From: Erythroxylum novogranatense
Taxonomy: Eukaryota; Streptophyta; Magnoliopsida; Malpighiales; Erythroxylaceae
Reading direction: 5' to 3'
DNA: 64,000 nucleotides
NCBI GenBank assembly: GCA_029891385.1
Contig: CM057224.1
Span: forward strand, 39,623,005 to 39,687,004
In this document: piece after piece, positions 35,989 through 49,181 of the stretch
Numbering within the stretch: position 1 is the stretch's first letter
Layout: each line of letters opens with the position of its first letter
The notes under the pieces: model-generated
Databases searched by the model: none
Seen by the model: only the letters and a program-made list of their open reading frames with translations
What the model was told of the DNA's origin: nothing
Translations under genes and position numbers: made by a program

Positions 35989-38667
35989 ATGGGCAAGTAC
36001 ATGAAGAAAGCCAAAACGGCAGGCGACGTTGCGGTAATGGACCTCTCTCTCGGCGTCCGTACACGCGCCAAAACTCTCGCCCTCCAACGCCAAGCCCATC
36101 TCCAGCCTCCTTCCGCCACCGGTGTCGTCTCTGGCGGCTATATTCAGCTCCGGAGCCGTCGCCTCGAGAAGCTCCCTATCATTTTACGCGATTCCAAGCG
36201 CCAGAGGTGTACACACAACAATCACCGGGAAAACCCTAACCCTAACCCTGATCCTAGTCCAAAAGATGTTGCTTCTAGAGTGCGAACGAGTTCGGATTCT
36301 GAGTCACTCGGGTCAGGTCACGAGGAGGAAGTAGGGGTGTCAAATAAGGGAGAGCAGATTCTAGAAGATGACAAGAGGATTGGGAACAGTAGTCGTGAGA
36401 GTGAAAGCAAGGATTTTGGTGTAGAAGCTTCGTTTGGAGAGAACTTTTTGGAGATTGACGGTACAGAGAGGTGGGTTTTTATTATCTTCTTTTCTCTGAT
36501 TCTTGTGTTTCTATTCATAACTCTTACTTGTTGGGGTTTCTGTTTTTCGAATTTTGTGTTGGTTGTCGAGAAAAGTAGGAGGGAGCAGAGAATTGGGAAT
36601 TTGATTGTAATCACTTTTTAGACCACTTAAAATGAGTGTGAGTCTATCGGATTTGTTTGGAAAGAGGGGATTAGAAGTGAAAATGTAGATTGCTTGAATT
36701 GATTCATAACCCTTTTCTTTTGTTGGGGTTGGGATCGGGGTTATATGTAATTCTTCGCGCTTTCAGAATTTCTTTTTGTGTTTGTTTTAACGAGCCCTAT
36801 TTATCAGTGGCAAGTTGTGTTCTATATTTTCTTTTTTCACCTTCAAGTTATACTTTTGTCGTATATTTTTTCTCTGACCTTTTTCCTGGACTTTGCACTA
36901 CTTTGTTTGGTAAGTTTTTGCTACTTTTGTATGATGACCAACTTTTTCTCTTTACTGTTTTTTGAACTTTTAGTCGGTAGGGATTCTGCATATCTCTTTT
37001 CTTTTTCTTTTTTATTTTAAAGACGCAAATTATGCCTGATTTGGTTGAACAGACACTTTTGCTGTGGAATTTTTTGCTTAACCCCTAATCTTCTTTGTAA
37101 CTTCCATCTGTGTGGGCTATAATATTCATGTGACATTTTTACTTTTTTCAGTTGCTTTATAACGAGTAGTGATGTTATCGTTTGATCTGTCAAGTGAGGA
37201 AGAAAATAGTAATTTTACATGTGACTAGAATGCCTTTTCCCATAAATTCAATTTTTACTATTCTACAACTTGAGTGGTTCTGTTTCAATGTTCATGTCCT
37301 ACAAATAAGATATGTTGATTTTTTTAGTTTTTGGATCATAGAAAGCCATTGCATTGTTTTATGAAAACACATCAAATCTTTCATAGCTGTTTTCCTTCAT
37401 TGATACCCTTTCTGTGTTAAGGTTAAGTTTTGCTTAGCAAATCTTTAGAAGCATTGTTATTGTGTTTAGTGGGCTTTCAGTTGGATAGAGTCATTAGTAA
37501 ATTCATGACTGGTGTTACTCACAGAATTTTTGTTTGTTGGAGTTCGTTTGGAAGACATCAACTTGATTACAAGTCTATGTAAATCTGCTAGTATTCACAT
37601 GATCTTATTCTTACACACCTTATCATTCATACACCTGGAAATTTTCTGATAACTTTTCTACTCGTTTAATGTATTTGGTGGGTTGCTATTTTGGGTTTGG
37701 TCTCATCGTAAGGATATATTTGGAGTGGACAAGGTGAATGGACCTATGATGAATCTTCATATAAGGCAAATAAGGCATTTCTGGGCATACAAGTGCTTAT
37801 TTGATACCATCTAAGTGATGAAAGGGATAGGATCATAATGGAGGAAAATTTATGTATCCTCCACATTTCCTTCAACTGAAGCCTGTGAATCTTGAGGTAG
37901 TCATGAATAGAAAATTTCCAGCTGCATTTCGTGGTAGCTTCAACATCTCTGCTTCAAGGCTATTCAAATGTTTTGCTGTTTGTGGTTGATGGGTTACTGT
38001 TCCTTCACGGAAATTTATGTGAGTTGTCTGCCATTAGTATGATTGGGATAGTGGTTGAAGTGGTAAAAACAACAGTATGTGTTAACAATTTAATCTTTTC
38101 AATTTTGTTACAGCCTTATTTCAATTTTCATGTTAATGCCATTTTCATGAGATTGTGACTTTACTATTCTCGCAGGAATCACTAGTTTGTAACACAGACA
38201 CACATCTAAGTTAGTATCATATTTTAACTCGTCTTATGTCAATGTCTTTTGTTTTGCCTTTACTTTTGTTTGCAGGAGCACAAGGGAATCTACTCCTTGC
38301 AGTTTGATAAGGGATTCAGAAACCATAAGGACCCCTGGTTCTACAACTAGGCCATCCAGTTCAACTGATGCCAACGGAAGAATACAAAACTCAGCTCATG
38401 AGCACATCCCAACAGCTCACGAAATGAATGACTTCTTCTCTGGAGCTGAAGAAGAGCAGCGGAAACAATTTATTGAAAAGTATAACTAAATTATTTCAAA
38501 AGCATATCTTCAAGCCTTCATATTTTCCATCTGCATAGCTTACTTTTTATTTCTTTTCAGTTAACAAAGAAAATTTTCTTCTCATTACTAAATGCAGGTA
38601 CAACTTTGACCCTGTAAAAGACAAGCCACTTCCTGGACGTTTTGAATGGGAAAAATTAGATCCATAG
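35989..38667 (+). CDS. KRP4: KIP-related cyclin-dependent kinase inhibitor (KRP4/ICK type)
   Basis: Exons 35989-36470, 38276-38479 and 38598-38667 join to 756 nt, or 251 aa. The start ATG at 35989 gives [13 protein letters not shown], the usual KRP opening; the in-frame codon further up is GTG. Conserved blocks are [12 protein letters not shown] (about 24), [12 protein letters not shown] (about 51), [11 protein letters not shown] (about 161) and the C-terminal CDK/cyclin-binding box [19 protein letters not shown] to GRFEWEKL (about 213-251). KRPs bind CDKA-cyclin D complexes in the nucleus and restrain the cell cycle. The [11 protein letters not shown] and FFSGAEEEQ wording, and its place beside LUH, favour KRP4 over KRP3. 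The first intron is 1.8 kb. A telomere-like repeat lies inside exon 1. The gene appears intact. Confidence 0.95.
36231..36249 (+). repeat. telomere-like CCCTAA repeat inside KRP4 exon 1
   Basis: AAACCCTAACCCTAACCCT contains three CCCTAA-type units and codes for Asn-Pro repeats (ENPNPNPDP). The plant telomere unit is CCCTAAA, so this six-base phase is not a plain telomere insertion. The frame is maintained. Confidence 0.8.
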
Positions 38668-41150
38668 AAGGCGATAGTGTACGTTCCATCAGAAATTATT
38701 TTCCCTGCAAACGCAATTGCTCTTTAAGCCTAGTGATGTTTGAAGTAGCAGGAAATAGCTTTTTTTTTAATTTCATGGTGATGGTTTTGTTTCCATTTTC
38801 CATCACTCTTCTAATTGTAAAGAAGTAGGGTTGTTAAAGATGTGTAGACTAATGGTCTGTAACATTACAGGGGTGAGTTACACAACAAGATACAAATCAC
38901 AGTCCTTTGTCTAACAGATCATCTGATAGAGGGGAAAGGGAGAGGATGTAGGACTAGGCTTCAGTCTTTGTTAGGTCAGTCTAGATGGTACAGAAATTAG
39001 TAGATTGTCTTTGCCTTTGCACTGTATTCTCCTTCCCTTTGTCTATACTTGTACTGATGGAACCTCCAAAACTACTTGAAATAAATTATGAGGCTTTCCC
39101 CTCCAAATTTTTGTCTCTTCGTCTAACATCTACCGCTTCTCTGTATTTATAGTTAAACATATCTCCATGTGAGCCAACTCGTCTTTCATTAACTACCGAT
39201 GACGCCTGCCCATGACTGGCGCAAAAATATTGTTGTTCAGTACTGATTAGACATTTTAACCTCAACTGCCGTAGCGGTTGGTGCAACTGTGACGTGGGGT
39301 AGCTGCTCCGGTGCTATATGTATTTGAAGAATCTTTCTCCACCACCATATCCACCTTTTGTACTCTTTTTGTCCTCAACTTGCGACCGTTTGTGCCAAAT
39401 TATGCAAGTTGTCTCATGCTGAAAGGAGAATCAGAAGATTCCAAAGAAGATGCCTCAATTCTCTTATCGAGTTTCTTTGAGAGGGAAAATCAGGCAAGTC
39501 ATTTTGACATCGCCTAGCTTCTTTCTGCTTATTGCATAACTTATAAACAGTAAGTATAGAGAATTAGGCTAGTTAAATCAAAATAGGTATTAGTTATGGA
39601 TAAGCTTTGGCAACAAGAATCATAGAAAGTCGTGGGAATTAAAGTGAAACTGATCTTTTTGTCACAGTAGACAATTAGGCAAGAAGAATGAGGAAGCTGA
39701 ACTTTAATGTCAAAAACTTAGAACATGCATGCCTCTTCTGTTTGCTTCTAAAATTAGTCGGATGCAACTGAAACGAAGATTGCTTGTTTTCGTCGGAATC
39801 AACAGAAGGCTAAGCCTGTCAATATTGTTTAATACTACTGAGGAGTGATAGTGACTAATCTCATGTGAATTAGAGTCCTGTCACTGCTAGAATGATAAAT
39901 TGTCTTGATTAAGATGCAAAGGTGGTTATAGTGGTGGGTGGTTGGTACTGCTTATCCTTAATCGATATTGGCTGAAACTTTAAGAGAATCTTCAATTTCC
40001 AATGATCCTATCTTTTCATTTTCCTTTCAAATCTGAGTTGGAGTAGACTTCAAGTGGAAATTTATTGCATTTTTTACTAATAGAGGGCCTTAACGAGGAA
40101 ACCACTCCCACCTCACCTACATGCAGGCCATGACTTTTTTACCGTAAAATCTATGAGATCTGACATTTTGGGGTAAAAACATGCTCCATGAAAAGTGTGG
40201 AGGTAGATTTGGGCATTGAAGAACAAAGGTGGCCTATTCTGCAGATCCAGAATGCTGCAACTCAAAACGTGTGGAACATCTTGTGGGATGATGATGGTTT
40301 TTTGAAGAAAAGATTGATCAGAAAAAGGACATGGCAGTGACAGGTTGATCCAAAAACTTCTGCATAATATTTTTGGATTCTAGCTATGTGGGGTTGGTGA
40401 TGAATCAGTGTTGGGGACATGTCATACGTGACCTTAAGGTAAAACTAACAATGTCCTTCCTACTAAAATGAGAAAAGTGTACACTGCCACCATTATTGAG
40501 CTTTTACAGTAACAGACCACTCAAAACTCAGCTTTCAATCCATTTGTGTTTGAACTTTGAAGTAGCCAGCCGCTGAATGAGAATAATACATCAGATTGGT
40601 ACTGGTTAACTTTCTGCCTTGTAGCTCATGATGTCATATCACCGCCTTTCCATATATAAATGCATTATAAGTCACTGACTTAATCCATCTATACAGCTGT
40701 TCTTTTCTCTAGCACTCGAACCCTAATTATTGCTATATATTGTAAGATTCTTTTTACAATAGTAAAATCCCTAATTGCCACTTATTTTCGGTCAACTAGT
40801 TAGAATTTGTCATTCATTATCAAATACCTACCCACCATATTGACACATGATGGCATTGTAAACCTCTAACTTGTTTCACATGCAAATTGCAAATTAGTCA
40901 TGTAAAGGGAACTGATTTTACCAGAAGATATGTAGCAAGCTTTTCTTTTTCTGACGATGAAAATTACCCACTGAGTAGTTCACTAACTCAACCTGTACAT
41001 GAGAAAGGAGACAAAAAGAGAGTATGTCCCTTTAATAGTGATGCTATTGCTTCAAATGTCCTCAAACGGGATTTGACTCAATAGGATAAAGGATCAAATT
41101 ATTTTTTAAAAAAATCAGAGTTAACCTTTGTTTTATAATAAGAACACAAA
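38668..41150. other. KRP4 3' UTR and intergenic DNA
   Basis: The 3' UTR probably extends to the AATAAA-containing stretch near 39080. Frames at 39311-39517 and 40887-41084 are open for about 65 codons but show no recognisable motif, no family signature and no splice context. I see no supported gene. Confidence 0.4.
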
Positions 41151-42750
41151 TTAAACATGGTATAATAAAAAGTATAGAGTGAAGGTTAATCTGATGGCTA
41201 GAACTGGAATCTCGGGTTGGAAGGGATTGTCCACACATGCTTCTTGAATAGGCTCTGACGTCAACTTTAGTTTGCCACGAGCCACAACTCGTAATATACA
41301 TAAGTTTGTCTCCTGACGAGGAAAAACTTTCACCACTTCTTCTTTGTAAGTCTTAAGATTTTTGGGTGAGAATCACTCTTTTAATTATCATTGTAGAAAG
41401 TGAAAGAAATTCAATGTACGAGGGGATATTTATACAATTTGTCTATCTAAATATCCCTAATTTTATGATATACAATCATATCATATCAAAGATAATGAAA
41501 AAATCATTATCATATTATATCAAAGTACATCTTATGATGATAAGATCCAGGCTTTTTATACATCTTATCTTATTGTTATTATTGTTAACACCCCCCTCAA
41601 ACTCAAATGTCATAGAAGATTAGAGGTTGAGTTTGAAAACAAAATCTATAAAGTGCAAGGAGGAGGATACTTCATGGAGAAGTCAACAATCAGTGGTTGT
41701 CAGGAAATGGGAACAAGCTATATAGTCCTTTGGGGAATATGATGTTTAACAAGATGATAATCTAGATATATTTGGTCTGTTCATGAAAGACATCATTATG
41801 AGCAATTTGTATAGTACTATTATTATCATAATAGAGAGGAACAACATATGAGAAAAATACATCCATATTTTGAAGCATTTATCGTAGCCAAAATATTAAG
41901 TTCAGATGTAGTATCAACAAGAGATTTATATTCCACTTTTATACTAGATTCAGAGATATTATTTGTTTCTTGTTGTGCTAAGAAATGAGAGATGTTCCCA
42001 TGATGAAAACACTAACCAATGGTGGACCGATGGTCTATTGGGTCCCTAATCCAATCAACATTAGAGTAGGATTATAGCTCTAACGATGAAGAGTAGTGAA
42101 ACTAAAGACCATGAAACAGAGTGACTCAAACATACCTTAATATACGAAGAATAGCAGAAAAGTGAGTTATATGAGCGCGAATTGACTCACGCTATGAACA
42201 GATGAGCAATATTTGGACTAGAGATAGTAAGACACACAAGACTCCTAACTAATTGGTGAAAAAGTATACCATCATTTTAAGTAGACTCTCATCAATAGCA
42301 TAAAAGTGATCATTGGTGTCCAGTTGAGTACTAGTTGTCTTAGTATTAGTGATGCCAGCACGAGAGATGAGATCAGTAGCATACTTTGCTTGTAACATAT
42401 AGTATCTAGATTCATCCGAGGATATCTCAAGACCCAAAAAATAATTTAGATTATCATCTCAAATTGTTGATGGAGAAAGGATTTAAGCGTAGAGATACCA
42501 TGTTTGTTATCACTAGTTATTATCATGTCATCTATATAAAGAACGAAAATAGTGTATGCTTGATTTGTTTTGTGAAGAAACAGTACATGATCATAAGTGC
42601 TAGACTTGAAACCAAGTTGTCCAATGGTGGAACTAAATTTTGCAAAGTAGGCTCGAGGAGCCTATTTTTAATCCATACAAGGTTTTTTGTAGTTTTGTAT
42701 AAAGTATAGGGATAAGGACTATAGTTCACCGAGACTTGATCCCAAATGTG
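41150..42750 (-). mobile_element. truncated Copia retrotransposon 3' end
   Basis: On the minus strand RT sequence comes first: YDHVLFLHK and VLYIDDMIITSDN near 42600-42500. MGLEISSDESRYYMLQAKYA follows at 42437-42249, with a RISRAGITNTK-like RNase H lead-in. Then a purine tract (TTTGAGGGGGG) meets the LTR start TGTTAACAATAA at 41590. The LTR runs left to about 41150, where its end is unclear. Gag and integrase are missing. The RT is shifted and stopped. The upstream break lies near the 3' end of the cytochrome b5 pseudogene. Confidence 0.75.
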
Positions 42751-43679
42751 AACGGTGTGATCATCTCATATAACAAGGAGGTACACTGTCATCAACAACA
42801 TGAACAGGCTTACTATAGTAGAATAAATTAAGAGAAACCAGTAATTCAAATGCAACCCCACCACCTTAGTTTGATTTGGCATAAAAACAAAAGGCAAAAG
42901 CCAAACCCAATATAGCAAGGGGAACCAAAAACTGAGAAGCTTGAAAATATATTTAGAAGTCTTATTCTGATTGTTATGCTATGGAGGTGTATATGTAGTT
43001 TTCTTAGGAATGGTTGAGACGTCAATTTCCCCAACATAAACTTGAACTATAGCCCACATCTTCAAAATCATCTGTTGCATGATTTCCTGCAAAATGAAAA
43101 CATGTAATGTCAAGTTCTTTATAGTGAAAACATTGAAGTTTTTTAATTGCTTCGGTCAAGACCCAAGAGTTACTTGTTGAATTCAACAAAACCTCGTCAC
43201 CACCAGGATGGTCTTCCAGAAACTTAGTCACATCATACACCTGCGTTCACACTTTAAGATGAATCAGAGATGAAGTCATTTTGAGAAGAAAAAGAGGTGA
43301 AGTTCGTTTAACATTTGCTGCCTCTAGTACCCTGACATTTTATTGCAAGTAGCATGATTTCTTTAAGTAAAATAGCAACATATGTGGAGAACAGCTAGCA
43401 AGTTGATAAAATTTCATGTTATTCTATCTTCGGTATGTGGTTTGCACAAAAGGATTTCAGGTATAACTTTTATTGCATAACTATTCTATGGGAAAAGGAA
43501 AAGAAGGAAGTGCAAATATGTTGCGTTCTGATAATCAAAATCCTTTTATCAGTTAAAAACTACTGTAAATGTTTGAAACATGCGGATACCAACAGCTTGT
43601 ATTTTTGTAAAAATGAGCACAGTTCTGATTTAAGTTTAGCAACATATACCAAAACCTTTTGATAGCATGATATGACATA

Positions 43680-44228
43680 GGCCCTATTTGACAATCGGAT
43701 GATTGCATTAGTTGATATAGCTAATTCTATCAGTTGATTTGACTAGCGAATTGTATTAGTTGTTTGTTAGAGATATTTGGTAAAATTAGTTGTTTAATAT
43801 TAGTTGTTTATGTGTAAAATGACTTATGAAGACATGACTTATAAGGGTATGAATATTATATATCTTAATATTTTTTTGAATATTTTTATAAAAAATTAGA
43901 TTTTAGAGAAGTCATGTTTACCTGTACAGTTTCATTATCTATGAAAACTTTATGTAACTCTTTCTATTTTTATTTTTATTTAAGGGCAACATTTTGTTTC
44001 TAACCTATAACTGCATAAAGGATATAATTGACTTTTAATACCTAAAATTTTAGCTGATTGTTGAAACGCTTCTCCATACGAGCATTTTCGTATTTGGTTG
44101 TCTACTTTAGATCAACCCTTCAAAAAGCTAGTCACCAAACAACTTTTATAGTTGTTTGAAAAGTCAATCAGCTAAGATAACCAATCAGCTGAAAAAAATA
44201 GTCGATTGGTTGTCTACCAAACAAAGCC
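43680..44228. mobile_element. MITE, probably hAT-like, in cytochrome b5 intron 1
   Basis: The left end GGCCCTATTTGACAATCGGA and the reverse complement of the right end GGCTTTGTTTGGTAGACAAC form imperfect terminal inverted repeats. Subterminal AGTTGATT/AATCAGCT words recur at both ends. The flanking 8-mers ATGACATA and ATAATATT agree at five of eight positions, so the target duplication is weak. No coding capacity is seen. Confidence 0.6.
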
Positions 44229-44265
44229 ATAATATTGATGAACATTATTGCTAACCAGTGCTAAT

Positions 44266-44735
44266 TGTTGGACACAGCAGGTGTATTTTGTGAAAAGAAA
44301 AAATAAAATGAACAAAATAGATACAGAATTTTTAACGTGGTTCACCCTGAATTTTGGGCTACATCTACGGATAAAACTCAGAATAATTTTTCCACTATTA
44401 CAAATAATAGATATACAAAGATAAAACCAAAATAGTGACTCACAAGATGTTTTTCTAACCTAAAAATACTAACCTTACTATTTTGTCACTCACCAGTCAT
44501 TTAGGAAAATATTTCCTAACTTCAGAGCATTTGCTCTAGTTTTTCTCTGTGGTTTTTCTATTGTGTGTTTTTGATGAAGCAGGTAGTGCCTTATATAGGC
44601 ACTCTATTACATGAGACAATTGTCTTGTAGCTGTCTTTTTTCTTATTTTCAACAACTACGAAATGCGGCACTGATTTTGGTGTCGCAATTATGAAACATA
44701 GAGTCCCTCCATGTAAGAGGGACCCATATCCAACA
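44266..44735 (-). repeat. 3' LTR of the 5.35 kb Copia
   Basis: The LTR is 470 bp. On the minus strand it contains TGCCTATATAAGGCACTACC near 44590-44605, a clear TATA-box candidate. The other LTR lacks it. Confidence 0.9.
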
Positions 44736-44751
44736 AATCTTTCCCTTCCGA

Positions 44752-45813
44752 TTACATGGAGGGCTCTATCATGCCTGCTACTGATCGACAATACTTAAAC
44801 TTGCCTTTTGGTAGAATCTTGGTTAACATGTCTGATCCATTTTTATCAGTATGGTTCTTTTCTAACTGTGATTGTTTTGTCTCCATCACATCTCTGATCC
44901 AGTGATATCTCACATCAATATATTTTGATCGTAAGTGAAAAGTGACATTCTTACCGAGATGAATATCGCTTTGACTGTCACAGAACAACTGATATTGTTC
45001 TTGTTTGATACCAAGTTTATTAAAGAACTTCTTCATCCATAGCAACTCCTTATAGGCTTCCGTTATTGCAATAAACTCTTCTTTAATTGTAGAAAGTGCA
45101 ACATACTTCTGTAACTTTGACTGCCATTACTCAACTCTCCCTGCAAAAATAATCAAGTAACCTGATGTAGATTTTCTTGAGTCAACATCTCCAGCCATAT
45201 CTGCATCTGTGTAACTAGCTAACATAGATTCTGCTCTTCCAAAACATAAACATATTTTGGATGACCCTTGAAGATACTTGAGAATCCACTTGACTGCAGC
45301 CCAATGTTCCTTTCCAGGATTTGAAAGGAAACGACTCACAACTCCAACTGCGTGAGCAATATCTGGTCGTGTACAAACCATAGCATACATCAAACTTCTA
45401 ACTGTTGAAGCATATGAAATTCTGGACATTTTTTCCTTTTCTTCATCTATAGAAGGGCACTATCTGAAACTCAGTTTAAAGTGATTAGTAAGAGGACAAC
45501 TAATCGCGTTAGCTTTGTCCAGTTTGAATCTCTGAAGTACTTTATCAATGTACTTCTCTTGTGACAACCATAGTTTCTTTGCGCTTCTGTCTCTGATAAT
45601 TTACATGCCAAGAATCTGCTTTGCTGATCCCAAGTCTTTCATGGTAAAAGACTTATCTAGTTGTTTTTTCAGATTATTGATTCTAGAAACATTCTTACCA
45701 ACAATCAACATATCATCCACATATAGCAATAAAATAATGAAATCATTATCAAAAAATTTCTTTACAAATGCATAGTGATCTGAAGTAGTCTTCTTGTAGC
45801 CTTGCTTCCTCAT
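44752..45813 (-). pseudogene. Copia reverse transcriptase and RNase H remnant
   Basis: Minus-strand pieces are ILLLYVDDMLIVGKN (catalytic YVDD) with KDLGSAKQILGM at 45813-45601. RNase H continues ISYASTVRSLMYAMVCTRPD, then YTDADMAGDVDSRKSTSGYL at 45429-45127. LWMKKFFNKLG to DMLTKILPKGKF follows at 45045-44752. Stops at the joins show decay. Further RT sequence with shifts extends to about 46300. Confidence 0.85.
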
Positions 45814-46486
45814 AACAGACTCGAACTTCTTATACCACTATTTTAGTGTCTGTTTTAGACCATATAGACTCTTTTTTAGTCTACAAACATAGTCGTCTTT
45901 TCACTTTTTCACGAAACCCTCTGGTTGCTCCATATATATCTCTTCTTCCAAATCTCCATGTTGGAAGGCAGTTTTGACATTTATTTGTTCAACCTCTAGA
46001 TTAAAACTTCCGGCTAGCCCTAGCACTGTATATATGGATGCCATTTTCACCACCAGTAAAAATATCTCGTCAAAGTCAATACCCTTCTTTTGGCTGAATC
46101 CTTTGACTACTAATCTTGCTTTGAATCAAGGATGGTTGTTGTTTTCTTCATGTTTGATTATGAACACCCATTTATTCTTCAATACTCTTTTGCCTTATGG
46201 AAACTTCACTAGCTCGAATGTTTTATTCTCATGAAAGGATTTCATCTCGTCTTGCATGGCTTATTTTCATTTCTTCTTGTGTTCATCATTCATGGCTTCA
46301 TCAAAGCTTTTTGGTTTTCCCCCGTCAGTCAGCATTACATACTGATCAACTGGATATCTAGTAGATGATTGTCTATTTCTACTAGATCTTCATAATGGGA
46401 CTGGAGAATCTTCAGGTGTTGGTGGTTGAATGTGAACATCATCATCATCCTCAGGCTCAATTTCATTGGGAGCATCTGTATTATCA

Positions 46487-46550
46487 ACGTCTAGCTGATC
46501 ATTCTACACTTCATCTCTACGTCTAGCTGATCATTCTACACTTCATCTCT
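46487..46550. repeat. perfect 32-bp tandem duplication in the Copia
   Basis: The unit starting ACGTCTAGCTGATCATTC occurs at 46487-46518 and again at 46519-46550 without change. Since 32 is not a multiple of three, it shifts the frame between integrase and RT. It looks recent. Confidence 0.85.
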
Positions 46551-46579
46551 AACTTGTCTAGGCACCACTGTTGGAGGAT

Positions 46580-47428
46580 TCAATTGAAAGCTTGTTGAGT
46601 CATCATTAATGCTTGGAACTTCCTTCTTCGCCTTGTTGATATTTTCAATAGTTTGATCTTCAACAACCATAGCATCACGACTCCTGATAAGTCTTTTTTG
46701 CACATGACCATAAAATCTATAGCCAAATTGATATTGACCATAGCCAATGAATACACATTGTCATGTCTTGACATCAAGCTTTTTCCTTTCATCTTTAGGA
46801 ATATAGACAAAGGTCTCGCAACCAAAGTCTCGCAATGATCATAGGAAGCATCCTTTTCTGACCATACCTTTTTTGGAACTTCATACTGGAGAGAAACACA
46901 TGGTAAACGATTTAATGCATAAACAGTTATAAGTAAAGCTTCACCCCAAAATGTCTTAGGCAACTTTGAATGTGAAGGTAGACATTTGACTTTTTCCATC
47001 AAAATCCTATTCATCCTCTCATCTACGCCATTCAATTGCGGTATTTTTTGTGGTGTCATTTGATGTCGAATATCATGTTCTTTATAGTAAGCATCAAATA
47101 ATCCAATGTATTCTCCACCATTGTCTGTCCGAATGCACTTCAGCTTCTTCCTAGTTTGTCTCTCAATTGAGGCGTGAAATTGTTTGAGCACAACTAGTAC
47201 TTGATCTTTAGTCTTTAGAGTATAGGCCCACATTTTTCTAGAATGATCATCAATAAAAGTCACAAAGTACTGTTCATTACCGAGTGACTTTGGCAATGGT
47301 CCACACAAATCTGAGTGAATAAGATCTAGAACATTCTTCATTCTGGATGGAGGAGAACTCTGGAAAGAAACTCTATTTTGTTTCCCTGCTATACTAGGTA
47401 ACATATTCCTTTTTACAAGTTGAGTCAT
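46580..47428 (-). pseudogene. Copia integrase remnant
   Basis: A 282-codon frame holds the integrase core: DLIHSDLCGPLP, FVTFIDDHSRKMWAYTLK, then RTDNGGEYIGLF and the region of the third acidic residue (LNGVDERMNR). The D,D,E core is therefore recognisable. The upstream zinc-binding half reads HKRLGYIGEKRM after an in-frame stop at 47459. The C-terminus drifts into unrelated frame near 46750. Confidence 0.85.
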
Positions 47429-47461
47429 CCTTTTCTCACCAATGTAGCCTAGTCTTTTGTG

Positions 47462-47767
47462 TCACAAATCAACCGTATTATCATTGTCCGCTATATTGAT
47501 AACATCATTAGAGAGCTTCGCCAGCATCATATACAATCTTGAGTTCTTCTGACCTCTGGCCACTACTAATGAGCCCTTAGTAAACTTCCATTTTCCATTT
47601 CTAAAAGTATTTAGAAAACCTTTTTCATCTAGTCTGTTTATAGAAATCAAGTTTAGACGCATATCGGGAATGTACCTGACATCTTTCAGCAACAATCTTG
47701 AACCATTCGCTGTCTCTAAAGAAACATCTCCTTTGCCAACAACATTTGATAGATTTCCATTTTCCAT
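47462..47767 (-). pseudogene. Copia protease to GAG-pre-integrase remnant
   Basis: This frame reads VRYIPDMRLNLISINRLDEK and FTKGSLVVARGQKNSRLYMM, the typical linker between protease and integrase. Just upstream, in other frames, WIVDSGANVHVTSHRHFS is visible near 47840, containing the protease DSGA active-site motif. A stop and shift separate the pieces. Confidence 0.8.
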
Positions 47768-47988
47768 CTTAACAATGCCATAATTTCCAAGTCTGTATGA
47801 TGAGAAAAATGTCTATGAGATGTAACATGAACATTAGCTCCACTATCAACTATCCAACTTGTTTCTTACAATACTAGGCTGACTAACTCTGTATCAATAA
47901 CAAGGTTGAATACATCAATAAGGTTACTTTGTTCATCATCACTGCTTTCTTCTTTCTTTACATCTTTGCCTTTTTCCTTCTTCAACTT

Positions 47989-48723
47989 TCAGCAAAATTT
48001 CATGATATGGCCTTTCTTCTTACAGTAATGGCATTTCACATTTGCATATATATTTGACTTTCCTCTGCTCTTGTCTCTAGAATTTAGACCTCTGGATTGA
48101 CTCCTTCCTCTATTTTCTGTAAGCAAAACATCTGAATGTAATGAAGAGGCTGCATGCTGCGATTTACGTCTCATATTTTCGTTTAGTATACTGCTTTTAA
48201 CAGACTCCATATTTAATACGTCATTTGGTACAGTATTTGTCAAAGACACTTTTAAAGTCTCCCAAGAATCTGGTAATAAAGCTAACACTATTAGAGCAAT
48301 CACCTCATCGTCAAACTTTATGCCCATCTTTGATAACTGATCAACTTTTCCTTTCATATTGTTTAAATGATTAGCTACAAAAGTACCCTCCTGGTATTTT
48401 ACCTGCATCAATTTTGTCAGATAAAATAATTTGTTATTGCCGGTCTTTGAAACATACAACTGCTCCAGCTTATTCCACAGCGTTCTTGCATGAGTCTTGT
48501 TACAAATGTGATTGTACACATTATTATCGACAAACTGTCGAATATAACCAGATGCTCGTTCATGCTCAAACTCCCAATCTTTGTTGGACATCTCCTCAGG
48601 TTTAGTTGTCGAAAATACTAACAAATGCATATTTGTAATTATCAAGAGATCTTTCAACTTAATTCGCCATATATGATAGTTAATACCGTTTAGATTGATC
48701 ATTTTATTCATCTTTACTTTCAT
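47989..48723 (-). pseudogene. Copia gag, nearly intact
   Basis: A 244-codon frame begins MKVKMNKMINLNGINYHIWR. It contains the UBN2-type gag core (ARTLWNKLEQLYVSKTGNNK, YLTKLMQVKYQEGT, LALLPDSWETLKVSL) and ends with a complete CCHC knuckle, CHYCKKKGHIMKFC. A TGA follows at once, where KLKKEKGKD continues in the same frame, so a single nonsense change separates gag from the rest. Confidence 0.88.
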
Positions 48724-49181
48724 TTGCCAAATTAAGTCAAATTTGAGAAAACCAAACTCAAAGATAAAATCAAAACGTCAAAATTTGGAGAAAAAATATC
48801 TTCTAAATTTTTACCACGAGACCGGAATAATGTTATTGGACCATACTGGAATAGTACTGTGAAACCCGATAAATAGTAACTTGTAAATAGTGATCATCGA
48901 AATAGTGTTGTCGGACCCACTAGAATAAAGTCACGGGATTCGGTAAATAGTAACTTATGAATGGTACCGCAAATAATGTAACGAGACTCAATTACTATTG
49001 CTACAATACCGTCACCTTGCAAATCTATTAAAACAACTTGGGAGTACTATTCATCACCTTTGCCGTTTTACATCAAATTTTCAAATGGATCACACCAAAA
49101 AATTCGTTATAATTTTGTCTTCCCGATAACGTGTTTCTTTTCAAAAAATACCTTCAATGAAAATACATATCTAATATTACC

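Noticed and set aside
36231..36249. Interstitial telomere or chromosome-fusion scar
   Set aside because: Only three units, in frame within a conserved coding exon, and not in the plant seven-base register.
36690..37020. Hydrophobic frames of 80-90 codons
   Set aside because: They fall in KRP4 intron 1, which is T-rich; Phe and Leu runs come from that composition.
40887..41084. 65-codon plus-strand frame after KRP4
   Set aside because: No motif, no family match recognised, and no neighbouring exon.
42845..43240. Functional cytochrome b5 by alternative splicing
   Set aside because: No choice of sites restores the lost haem-ligand His or removes the TAG before the membrane tail.
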